Assembly (NCBI GenBank): GCA_963777975.1
Contig: CAVZSO010000010.1
Coordinates: forward strand, 186,001 to 250,000
Source: CSP1-4 sp963777975
GTDB lineage: Bacteria; Chloroflexota; Limnocylindria; Limnocylindrales; CSP1-4
Length of the DNA stretch: 64,000 nt
Reading direction: 5' to 3'
The translations under genes were made by a program, and so were the position numbers. Shown piece by piece: positions 27,973-36,184 of the stretch; position 1 is the first letter of the stretch, and the number at the start of each line of letters is the position of its first letter. The notes below the pieces were generated by a model that saw only the letters and a list, made by a program, of their open reading frames with translations, had not been told where the DNA came from and made no database searches.

Positions 27973-28845
27973 GCGCGCAGTTCCTCGGTCGGTCGGTAGT
28001 TCTTGAGGACCATCCGCTCGGCGATGACGACGAGGCTGAAGGCCAGCACGCCGACGATGCCGCAGGCGACGATGGCGGCCCACAGGTCGGCCGGCGAGAA
28101 CGAGTAGTACTGCATCGCCGTCAGCAGCCGGCCGCCCAGCCCATCCCGGATGCCGGCCGGGAACTCGCCGACGATGGAGCCGACGACGCTGGCGGTGGCC
28201 GCGATCTTGAAGGCGGTGAAGAGGTACGGCGGCGAGGCGGGCAGCCGCAGCCGTCGAAGCACGGTCCGGCGGTCGGCCGCGTAAGACCGCATCAGCTCGA
28301 ACGCCCGCGGATCGGCGGAGCGCATGCCTCGCAGGGCGGCGATGGTGACCGGGAAGAAGGTCAGGTAGGTGGCCACGATGGCGACCCCGGCCCAGCCGGC
28401 CTTGAGCCCGACGACGATGACCGGGGCGATGGCGATGATGGGCACGGTCTGGCTGGCCACCAGCAGCGGCACCAGGCCGCGCTCGAGCACGCGCACGTGG
28501 ATCAGGACGATGGCCAGCAGCATCCCGACGCCGGCGCCCAGGGCGAATCCGAGGATCGACTCGCGGAGGGTGAAGAGGGCGGCCTGCAGGAGCGACGCCC
28601 AGAATGGCTCGACCCGCCGCATCGCGCACGAAGAAGGCGGCGGCGACCGACCACAGGTGGGGCAGGTTGATGTCGTTGACGGGCTTCCAGCGGAACGGCG
28701 GGTCCCAGGTGATGGCGGTCGGGTCGGCGGCATCCAGACGCCACGGATCACCGGCCAGGACCTTGAGCAGGAGCCAGGTCACGACGATGAAGGCGACGAC
28801 GCCGAGGACGCCGAAGACTGGACGCAACCGGCGACGGGCGGTCAT
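27969..28845 (-). CDS. NitT/TauT-type ABC transporter permease B (one frame break)
   Basis: A second, different permease of about 292 residues. From ATG 28845 it reads MTARRRLRPVFGVLGVVAFI, a first membrane helix, then a periplasmic stretch with PTAITWDPPFRWKPVNDINL. After a break near 28610 the second frame holds FTLRESILGFALGAGVGMLL, VASQTVPIIAIAPVIVVGLK, GWAGVAIVATYLTFFPVTIA and the EAA-type loop ASPPYLFTAFKIAATASVVG. Having two distinct permease genes suggests a heterodimeric channel, as in ThiX-like or pyrimidine-analog transporters. Confidence 0.84.
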
Positions 28846-28940
28846 GGCGGAAGAGTACCCGGCAGCGGCTCCCGACGAACGGAGGCCCGTCAGGCCATCA
28901 TCGTGTCGCTGCCGACGTGGATCCCGCGACCTTGCCGGGT

Positions 28941-29337
28941 TCAGTGCACCTCCAGGACGCCGCGCATGTCGGGATGGACGTCGCACCGCAGCTGGTACGT
29001 TCCGGCGGCTGAGCGGAGGGACCTGATAGATCTGCTGGCCGCGCGTGCTATGGATGTCGGTCGCGAACGCGACCGATCCGTCGTCGGACGCGATCACGAC
29101 ATCGTGCGGGAACCCGTCCGTGTTCACGTAGGCCAGCTCGAAGGCTTGATCAGCCGCCGCCTCGATGCTGTGGGGCTCGAAACGGAGGCTGGCGTCGAGG
29201 GACTCCGACTTGACCGTGCGCACGGTGACCGCGTCGGCCGGGAGCGACGCGGATGGCAGCGGCTCCGAGGATGCAGAGCAGGCCGCCATCGCGGCCGCGC
29301 CGAACAGGATCAGGCCGAGTCCGGCGCGTCGTCCCAT
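28941..29337 (-). CDS. Lipoprotein cupredoxin (one frame break)
   Basis: A small secreted copper-binding protein of about 132 residues. ATG 29337 starts a lipoprotein signal MGRRAGLGLILFGAAAMAAC; the mature part has SLRFEPHSIEAAADQAFELA, VNTDGFPHDVVIASDDG with the first His ligand, and after a break near 29015 the ligand cluster TYQLRCDVHPDMRGVLEVH with Cys, His and Met in type-1 copper order. The stop is at 28941. It follows a four-helix membrane protein by 11 bases, so both probably act together at the outer face of the membrane. Electron transfer or copper binding is inferred. Confidence 0.78.
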
Positions 29338-29348
29338 CGGCTCGGCGC

Positions 29349-29771
29349 CTAGCGCCCTCCGCCTCGCAAGCTCGACAGCTCGGCTGGTAGTCCTCGCAGG
29401 TGGGCGACGACACCACGAGGCCCGCCGTCGGACCGATAGATGACCACGAGCAGCAGGAGGACCATGACGATCTCGATCCCCTTGTCGAGATAGGCGAGGT
29501 CGAAGCGGGCGCCGAAGATCAGCCACATGACGATGCTGCCCAGGGCGTAGCCCAGCAACGCCAGTCGGATCAGCCACCGGAAGCGACGCGCCAGGCCGAC
29601 CGGCAGGACCATGAGGATGGCCAGGGTCAGGTAGCCGATGGCGTTCAGGTAGAAGTACCACTGGCCGAGCGTGGTGTGGATGTACCCGCTCGCCAGCGCC
29701 AGGATCACGATGGCGGCGGTCAGCAGGGTGCCGACAACGTCGGCACGCTGGGTCGTCTGGGCGGTCGTCAT
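29349..29771 (-). CDS. Four-helix membrane protein preceding a cupredoxin
   Basis: A 140-residue integral membrane protein with four hydrophobic segments: VVGTLLTAAIVILALASGYI, GQWYFYLNAIGYLTLAILMV, LIRLALLGYALGSIVMWLIF and GIEIVMVLLLLVVIYRSDG. I recognise no named family; small proteins like this commonly accompany cupredoxins. Start at ATG 29771. The stop lies 11 bases before the cupredoxin ATG. The 232 bases upstream (29772-30003) contain no gene that I can support. Confidence 0.65.
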   Translation of the reverse strand: MTTAQTTQRADVVGTLLTAAIVILALASGYIHTTLGQWYFYLNAIGYLTLAILMVLPVGLARRFRWLIRLALLGYALGSIVMWLIFGARFDLAYLDKGIEIVMVLLLLVVIYRSDGGPRGVVAHLRGLPAELSSLRGGGR

Positions 29772-30003
29772 CTCTCGTCCCTCTCACGCACTCTGGCCAC
29801 GACGCTTCGGCCGGGGCACGCACGTGGGCCCGGTCGAGGGCTCGTCGAGCGGCCTACCATCGGCGAACGCACGTCGTGGCGCGATCCGCGTTGGCACGAA
29901 GATACCCCCTCGCTCCGTACGTCCGGCTATCAAAATGCCGACCTCGAGAGCGTCATCGGCGGCACGCGTCGTATCGGTCCGCCGCGTGCCTCCGGATCAG
30001 CGG

Positions 30004-30927
30004 CTACACGCGGGCAGGATGCGCCTGCACGCGATGGAACCCGTCGGGCCACAGCCCGATCGTCAGGAGCACGACGCCGGCACCGATGATGCCGACGAAC
30101 ATCCCGGTCACGATCGGGTCGATGGGTTCACCTCGAGCGACCGCGTAGGCGAACGAGCCGAGCACGCCGAGGCCCATGACGATGACGAACGTCAGCACGG
30201 CGATGGCCGCGGCCGGGCCCCGCCGATCGCGCCGCACCAGCAGCAGCGCGGCCAGCGCGGTGATCGGCAGCGCGAAGGCCAGGTCCAGGGCGTAGACCGG
30301 GCTGGTCGGCAGGGCCAGCGTCGTCACCGCATCCGGCAGCTGCCCGCTGACGATGGCGCCGGCGATGCCCGACGACCAGGTCAGCGCAAACAGCGCGACG
30401 CAGATGAGCAGGAAGCCAGCGGTCGTCCGGCGCAGTAGTCGGGCACCTACCTCCGGGTCGATGGCCGACGAGTCGAGCCCGAGGACCATCAGGACGAGCG
30501 ACCAGGTCGAGAGCGACAGGATCGCGATATGGAAGGGCGTTGCCGGGTTGATGACGACCGAGAAGCTATAGATCGCGTACGTGTACGCGATGAACCCGAG
30601 CGCGCCCATGGCGAGCAGACGGCCCGCCCCGATCGGCGTCACGGGCGCCGAGTCGAGCGAGAGCATGGCGCCGGTCGAGGTTGCGGCGAAGCGACCCGTG
30701 AGCGACTGGCCCGGGACCAGGCCGCGAGCACGCCACAGCCCGACGGCGAGAACCGGTACCGCCACCAGGAGCGTGGCAAGGTCGCTGCCCTGAGCCTGGG
30801 CGACCACGGCGGCGTTGTCGCGGTACAGGCCCGGCAGCAGGACACCCGTCGCGGAGGCGATGGCGGTGAGGACGACGACGGCCCAGGCGAAGCCGTCGGC
30901 GAGCCGGATCCGGAACGGTGCTGTCAT
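30004..30927 (-). CDS. Multi-pass membrane protein of unknown function
   Basis: A 307-residue protein with about eight hydrophobic segments spread over its whole length, for example GFAWAVVVLTAIASATGVLL, LLAMGALGFIAYTYAIYSFS, TAGFLLICVALFALTWSSGI and GMFVGIIGAGVVLLTIGLWP. The ATG at 30927 is favoured by a GGGAGG 6 bases upstream; the frame stays open upstream only as a shadow of the aminotransferase. Function is not recognisable. It lies 165 bases after the aminotransferase gene on the same strand. Confidence 0.65.
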   Translation of the reverse strand: MTAPFRIRLADGFAWAVVVLTAIASATGVLLPGLYRDNAAVVAQAQGSDLATLLVAVPVLAVGLWRARGLVPGQSLTGRFAATSTGAMLSLDSAPVTPIGAGRLLAMGALGFIAYTYAIYSFSVVINPATPFHIAILSLSTWSLVLMVLGLDSSAIDPEVGARLLRRTTAGFLLICVALFALTWSSGIAGAIVSGQLPDAVTTLALPTSPVYALDLAFALPITALAALLLVRRDRRGPAAAIAVLTFVIVMGLGVLGSFAYAVARGEPIDPIVTGMFVGIIGAGVVLLTIGLWPDGFHRVQAHPARV

Positions 30928-31091
30928 CTTCGGGACCTCCCTTGGCAGGGCGGCCCGGCGTGTTCGATGGGCGCCGAGAGCGCGCTCGCTGCCGAGCGAC
31001 AGCACACCATCGAGCACGCTCGTTGCCGAGTGCCAGGGCGACCGAAGCCTGCAGGGCTTTCGGACTGTCCGAGGAGCGACCGACGATGGAG

Positions 31092-32426
31092 CTAGCCGGT
31101 GACGGCCTGGTCGGCGATGTCGAGGGCGGCGTCGATGATGGCGAAGCCCTCGCCGAGCTGCTCCTCGGTGATGATCAGCGGCGGATTGGTGTGGATCGAG
31201 TTGTTGGCGATCATGGTGTACAGACCGTGCTCGCGCAGATACTTGCCGACGGCCTTCATCTCGTCGGATGAGCCGTTGAACGGCGTCATCGGCGTCCACG
31301 GGTCGCGGGATCGGACGAGGTCGAGGATCCCGAACAGCCCGAGGTTCCGGACCGCGCCCACGGACGGATGCCGATCGTACAGATCGTCGTGGTGGCGTCG
31401 CATGACGTGGCCCATGCGCGCGGAATGCTCGACCAACCCGTCCTCCTCGTAGACCTGGATGGTGGCCAGGGCGGCCGCGCAGGAGACGGCGTGCGAGGAG
31501 TAGGTCAGCCCGCCGTAGAACATCTTGGTCTCGAAGGCCTCGGCGATCTTGCGGCGCATGGCCACGGCACCGAGCGGCAGGTAGGACGAGGTCAGGCCCT
31601 TGGCCATCGTCATCAGGTCGGGCACGGTGTCCCAATGCTCGATGGCGAACATCTTGCCGGTCCGCCCGAAGCCGGCCATGACCTCGTCGGCGACCATCAG
31701 GATGTCGTATCGGTCGCAGAGCTCGCGCACGCCCTGGATGTAGCCGTCGGGCGGGATGAGGATGCCGTTGGTGCCGACGATGGTCTCGAGGAAGACGGCC
31801 GCGATCGTCTGCGGGCCTTCGTATCGGATGACGTCCTCGAGCCCCTGGAGCGCCTCCGCGGCCGGTCGGGACTCGGCCTCACCCCAGCGATGGGTGTCGG
31901 GATAGCGCACGACGCCGACGAGTCCGGGCTCGTTGGCCCAGCGGCGCGGGTCGCCGGTCAATGTCATCGCGCCCAGCGTCGCGCCGTGGTAGGCGCGGTA
32001 CCGGCTGAGGACCTTGTAGCGGCCCGTGTAGTGGCGGGCCAGCTTGATGGCGTTCTCGATCGCCTCGGCCCCGCCGAGCGTGAAGAAGACCTTGTCCAGG
32101 TCGCCCGGCAGCAGCTCGGCGAGCTTGGCGCCCAGCCGCGCGCGTGACTCGGTCACGAAGGCGGGCTGGACGTACTGGAGCTTCTCCGCCTGGGCGGTGA
32201 TGGCGTCGATGACGCGCCGATCGCCGTGGCCGATGTTGACGCTCATCAGCTGGCTGTTGAAGTCGAGGATGCGCTGGCCTTCGGGGGTGTAGAGGTAGAC
32301 GCCCTCGGCGTGGTCGATGGCGATGGGGTCGAGCTGGCCCTGGATGGACCAGGAGAAGAAGGTGTGCTCGCGAGCCAGGCGGACGATCTCCGCGCTGCTC
32401 ATCGATGTCGCGGGTTCGACGGCCAT
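31092..32426 (-). CDS. Class III (omega) aminotransferase
   Basis: A PLP-dependent aminotransferase of 444 residues, close in pattern to taurine-pyruvate and beta-alanine-type enzymes: TFFSWSIQGQLDPIAIDHAE near the N-terminus, ILDFNSQLMSVNIGHGD, KVFFTLGGAEAIENAIKLAR, YRAYHGATLGAMTLTGDPRR, DILMVADEVMAGFGRTGKMF with the PLP Asp, and MTMAKGLTSSYLPLG with the Schiff-base Lys. An AGGAGG lies 5 bases before the ATG. The amino donor cannot be fixed from sequence. It is the first gene of a minus-strand block leading to a ThiY-like transporter, which hints at use of an imported amine or pyrimidine product, by inference. Confidence 0.87.
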   Translation of the reverse strand: MAVEPATSMSSAEIVRLAREHTFFSWSIQGQLDPIAIDHAEGVYLYTPEGQRILDFNSQLMSVNIGHGDRRVIDAITAQAEKLQYVQPAFVTESRARLGAKLAELLPGDLDKVFFTLGGAEAIENAIKLARHYTGRYKVLSRYRAYHGATLGAMTLTGDPRRWANEPGLVGVVRYPDTHRWGEAESRPAAEALQGLEDVIRYEGPQTIAAVFLETIVGTNGILIPPDGYIQGVRELCDRYDILMVADEVMAGFGRTGKMFAIEHWDTVPDLMTMAKGLTSSYLPLGAVAMRRKIAEAFETKMFYGGLTYSSHAVSCAAALATIQVYEEDGLVEHSARMGHVMRRHHDDLYDRHPSVGAVRNLGLFGILDLVRSRDPWTPMTPFNGSSDEMKAVGKYLREHGLYTMIANNSIHTNPPLIITEEQLGEGFAIIDAALDIADQAVTG

Positions 32427-32593
32427 GCGGGCCTCCTGGACACGGATCGGCTGGCGCTAGGAACGGCCCGATTGTGGCACGCGCACGGGCCTCGCGCCCC
32501 GGCTGCGAGCGTCGGAGCCCGACGCTCGAGTGGCCGCCGCCGAAGCCTCTGGTACCCTGCGCGACGCCACGCACCACGAGGAACGAAGCACCG

Positions 32594-33479
32594 ATGACCG
32601 CCACACCACCGCCGCCCCCGCCGACCGAGCCGGCTGCCGCCTCTTCGACTGCCGCCGCGAGCACGTCCACGTGGATCCTCGTCGCTGGGGTGGCCGGCGT
32701 AGCCATCGTGCTCGCACTGCTCTTCCGGGCCTTCGTCAACCCGGTCCCGGTCGCTCTCCCTTCGCCTTCGCCGACCGCCGCACCGACCGCCAAGGCCTCG
32801 CCAAGCCCGTCGGCATCGCCGAGCCCGAGCCCGTCGGTCTCACCGAGTTCGTCGCCCTCCCCGTCTCGCGAGTGCGTCCGCAGCGGCGACCGCCAGCCCC
32901 AGCGCGGCCCCGACCGCCGAGCCGACCGCCGGCCCGACGGGGACGCCAGGCGCGACCGGGACGCCCGGGCCAAGCGCGGCCCCATCAGCGAAGCCCAGCC
33001 CGACGCCGATCCCGGTCCCGACGACGTCGTGCGACCAGCCCGACACCGGTGTGACCGTCGTCTATCCCAAGAACTGGTACACGATCGACGAGCCACCCCA
33101 GTACGCCTGCGCCTTCTTCGACTCGTCGCCCATCGTCATCCCGCCCGACCAGACCTTCCCGGATGCGCCGGTGGCTGTGCTGGCCGACGAGACGCCGTAC
33201 CAAGAGGCGTTGACGGCGATGACCGACCCCACCAGGTGGAAGGTCATCTCGCAGACGACGACGAAGGTCTCGGGTCTGCCGGCGACGGTCGCCGAGGCGT
33301 CGTGGATCGGCAGGGCGCCCTACACCGTGGGCACGATGCGCTACTTCTACCTCGTCGACCGGGGTGCCCAGGGCAGCGTCCTGTTCGTGACCCAGGGTCA
33401 GGCCAGCGACACCTATACGACCGACAAGCAGGTCCTCGACCTGATGGCGTCCAAGTCGACGATCAGCCCTTCGAAGTGA
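32594..33479 (+). CDS. Membrane-anchored protein with Pro/Ser/Ala-rich stalk (one frame break)
   Basis: A protein of about 295 residues read over two frames. From ATG 32594 it has a Pro-rich cytosolic start (TATPPPPPPTEPAAASSTA), one membrane helix (WILVAGVAGVAIVLALLFRA), then a long Ser/Pro/Ala/Thr stalk that changes frame near 32870. The second frame continues the stalk (GTPGATGTPGPSAAPSAKPS) and ends with a globular domain of about 140 residues beginning TGVTVVYPKNWYTIDEPPQY and ending LMASKSTISPSK. The stalk is low complexity and typical of extracytoplasmic linkers. The globular domain resembles small PsbP-like folds, with low certainty. Divergent from the aminotransferase. Confidence 0.65.
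32760..33040 (+). repeat. Low-complexity Ser/Pro/Ala/Thr-coding stalk region
   Basis: The stretch encodes tandem-like short SP, SPSP, APTA and GTPGA units in the stalk of the membrane-anchored protein, dominated by C and G with short degenerate tcg/ccg repeats. The frame break in the gene lies inside this stretch, where slipped alignment or sequencing slippage is most likely. Confidence 0.55.
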
Positions 33480-33523
33480 CTCGAGCGCGGCCGGCGGCGC
33501 TTCGGGCGGCGACGAGGCAGGCC

Positions 33524-34234
33524 CTAGGGCGCTGATCCCGTCGGCGCGATCGACAGGTACTCGCCCTCCCAGACCATCCGGATGGCGGCGTAGTGCCAGC
33601 GCGTGACGAAGTCCTTGAGCTGGGCGCGGGTGAGCTTCTTGTTCGGCTTCATGTCGTAGCCGTACGTCCTGTTCTGCCGACCCCAGAGCGGTCCGGTCAC
33701 CCGGACGCTGATGACCTTGAAATCGTTGGTCACCGCCGGATCAGCCGTGGCCGAGAAGCCATGCAAGACCCAGCCGTGGTTGCCGTGGTCGACGAAGAGC
33801 GCCACCGGCAGGTTGGTGCGGCGCAGGGCCTTGACCGCCGTTCGGATGAGCGAGGTGAAGGTCGCACTCCGCACGAGGCGATACCGATCGTCGACGAAGT
33901 GGCGCATGCCCGCTGTCCAGCCGGCGGGATCGACGCCCTGCTTGACGGGGATGGCATAGCGCAGGTGGTTGCGCATGTAGCTGAAGTAGCGGTCTTGCCC
34001 GGCCCGGCTGTGGTCGTCCTCGTGGCGCACGATGTTGCGGATGATCTGGACGTCGGCGGCCGTGCAGTAGTACCAGGTCTTCTGGGTCGTGAAGACGCCC
34101 GTCCGATAGAGGTTGATGCTGCCGTCCCAGGCCGACAGCGCGCTGGCCGGCGGCGGGGCCATCAGCCCGCCCAGGGAGGTCACGGCCAACGCCAGCGCCC
34201 AGGCAGCCACCAGCCATCGTCGAGGACGCGTCAT
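33524..34234 (-). CDS. Secreted C39-like peptidase-fold protein
   Basis: A secreted protein of 236 residues. The signal peptide is in the first 35 residues (WLVAAWALALAVTSLGGLMA, then ASALSAWD). The mature domain has a papain-like C39-family arrangement: the Cys in TWYYCTAADVQIIRNIV, and a His region LFVDHGNHGWVLHGFSATAD, followed by VISVRVTGPLWGR. These match the family of C39-like secreted proteins in which Cys and His are kept. Substrate is unknown. It lies just downstream of a MacB-like ABC cluster on the same strand, so processing or handling of an exported peptide is a possible link. Confidence 0.68.
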   Translation of the reverse strand: MTRPRRWLVAAWALALAVTSLGGLMAPPPASALSAWDGSINLYRTGVFTTQKTWYYCTAADVQIIRNIVRHEDDHSRAGQDRYFSYMRNHLRYAIPVKQGVDPAGWTAGMRHFVDDRYRLVRSATFTSLIRTAVKALRRTNLPVALFVDHGNHGWVLHGFSATADPAVTNDFKVISVRVTGPLWGRQNRTYGYDMKPNKKLTRAQLKDFVTRWHYAAIRMVWEGEYLSIAPTGSAP

Positions 34235-34239
34235 GCCCA

Positions 34240-35097
34240 CATGGTCGCCCGGCTGGGCAGATCGTGCATGCGGACGCCGCGATCCCTTGGCGGACGCCGC
34301 AAGCCACCGGCGGCTGCGCGGCGTGCTGCGCCGCCAGCCTGCGCGAAGCTCGGTCGACCGGCCTCACGTCCGCGGCCGGGTCGCGTCCGTCGACCATCGC
34401 GCCATCCCGCAGCTCGACGACCGCATGGGCGACCTCGAGGAGCATCGGATCGTGCGACGCGACGATAGCCGTTACGCCTTCGCTTTCGACGACCGACCGC
34501 AGGAGCTCCATGATCGTCCGGCCAGTGGCGGCGTCGAGCTGGCCGGTCGGCTCGTCGGCCAGCAGCAGGCGCGGATGGTTGACCAGCGCCCGGGCGATGG
34601 CCACCCGCTGCTGCTCCCCGCCGGACATCTCGTAGGGTCGATGGTTGGCGCGCTCTCCCAGACCGACCAGGTCGAGCACCTCTTCGACACGGGCGCGTCG
34701 ATCGTCGGGCTCCGTACCGCGGAGACGTAGTGGCAGCTCGACGTTCTCGGCCGCGGAGAGGATCGGGATGAGCCCGAACGACTGGAAGATGTAGGCCACG
34801 GTCTCTCGTCGGAGGCGGACGTGCCCGGCTTCGTCGAGGGCTGTGACCTCCTCGCCGTCGACGACGACGCGTCCGGCGGTCGGGCGGTCGAGGCCGCCGA
34901 TGACGTTGAGGAGCGTCGACTTGCCGGCCCCCGATCGGCCGGTCACGGCCAGGAACTCGCCAGGGCGGACACGCAGATCGATGCCCCGCAACGCGTGGAG
35001 CATGCCCGTGCCGCTCGGGAAGTCCCGCGTCACGCCCTCGGTCTCGACCAGCCATGGGCCAGTCGCCAGCTCCGCCGGCGGCCATCGGGTCAGCCAT
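34240..35097 (-). CDS. MacB/LolD-type ABC ATPase 2 (possible frame breaks near both ends)
   Basis: An ATPase of the lipoprotein-release/macrolide-export type. The core reads VTRDFPSGTGMLHALRGIDL, LAVTGRSGAGKSTLLNVIGG (Walker A), TVAYIFQSFGLIPILSAAEN, EMSGGEQQRVAIARALVNHP (signature), LLLADEPTGQLDAATG (Walker B) and AIVASHDPMLLEVAHAVVEL. An ATG at 35097 overlaps the stop of ATPase 1, but a frame change is needed near 35055 to reach the core. The frame also runs on past 34240 into the next gene, so the real stop near 34250-34400 may be hidden by another break. Length would be about 260 residues. Confidence 0.75.
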
Positions 35098-36184
35098 CGG
35101 AGCGACGCTGTGGAGCGCGTGGTGGCTCGGGCTTCTGGTCTGGCGGCGTGCCGTCGCGGGTCGTCCGGCGGTCGTCCGCTGGCTCGCGCGCGGGCGGTTC
35201 AGCCGGCGTGGCGCGGTCAGGCCAGATCTCGATGTGGTCCGCCGCGAGGCGCAGCGTGACCCGGCGACGCAGGCCGAGCGCGTCGACATGGGCTCGTGGC
35301 AGCTGCAGCCGGCCTGCCTGATCGAGGACGGCGAACTCCTCGGACGTCCGGCCGCCCGATGCGCCTTCGCCGTCGCTGCCGGCCGCGGCCGCAGCGCGTC
35401 GGTCGCCGAGCCAGACCGCCTCACCGGAATGGACCGTCTCCGTGCTGGTGCGGCCGTCCCGGATGGCGATCGTGCGCTGGACATGGTCGCTCACCAAGGG
35501 GTCGTGGGTGACGATGACGATCGTCGTGCGCAGCTCGGCGTTCACCCGTCGAAGGGCCGTCAGGAGCTGCGCGGCCGTGTCGCCGTCGAGCTCGCCGGTC
35601 GGCTCGTCGGCCAGCAGGACCGGTGGCTGGTTGGCGAGCGCGATGGCCACGGCGACGCGCTGCTGCTCGCCGCCCGAGAGCTCGCCGGGATGGCCGTGTC
35701 GGCGTGCGGTCGGCACGCCGACGAGATCCATCAGCAGGGACGCCCGCTGGCGGCGCTGGCGGGCATCGATGCCGTCGAGGAGCATGGGCAGCTCGACGTT
35801 CTCGGACGCCGAGAGATGACTGAGCAGGTTGCGCTCCGTCTGCTGCCAGACGAAGCCGACGACCCGGCGCCGGTACGTGGTCCTGGCGCGCCCGTCCATC
35901 CGCGTCAGGTCGTGCCCGGCGACCGTGGCTCTGCCCGCTGAAGGAACGTCGAGGCCGCCGAGGATGTTCATGAGCGTCGACTTGCCACTGCCCGACGCGC
36001 CGACCAGCGCGATCATCTCGGCCGGCTCGACGTGCAGGTCCAGGCCCTGGAGGGCCACGACCTCGAGGTCGGCGACCTTGTAGATCTTGACCAGGTTGTC
36101 GCAGCGGATGGCGAGGTCCGCGTCCTTGCCCGTCCCGGCGCCGAGGTCGACCGTGCGCGGACTGCGTGATCCGAAGCTGCTCAT
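35090..36184 (-). CDS. MacB/LolD-type ABC ATPase 1 with C-terminal AbrB-like domain
   Basis: An ATPase of about 364 residues. ATG 36184 overlaps the TGA of the upstream permease (ATGA). Residues 20-245 form the ATPase: LVKIYKVADLEVVALQGLDL, LVGASGSGKSTLMNILGGLD (Walker A), GFVWQQTERNLLSHLSASEN, LSGGEQQRVAVAIALANQPP (signature), LLADEPTGELDGDTAAQL (Walker B). Residues 280-330 match the swapped-hairpin AbrB/SpoVT fold: FAVLDQAGRLQLPRAHVDAL followed by HIEIWPD. A charged Pro-rich tail ends the protein. An AbrB-like domain on a transport ATPase is uncommon and suggests dimerisation or DNA-linked regulation. Confidence 0.8.
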   Translation of the reverse strand: MSSFGSRSPRTVDLGAGTGKDADLAIRCDNLVKIYKVADLEVVALQGLDLHVEPAEMIALVGASGSGKSTLMNILGGLDVPSAGRATVAGHDLTRMDGRARTTYRRRVVGFVWQQTERNLLSHLSASENVELPMLLDGIDARQRRQRASLLMDLVGVPTARRHGHPGELSGGEQQRVAVAIALANQPPVLLADEPTGELDGDTAAQLLTALRRVNAELRTTIVIVTHDPLVSDHVQRTIAIRDGRTSTETVHSGEAVWLGDRRAAAAAGSDGEGASGGRTSEEFAVLDQAGRLQLPRAHVDALGLRRRVTLRLAADHIEIWPDRATPAEPPAREPADDRRTTRDGTPPDQKPEPPRAPQRRSDG

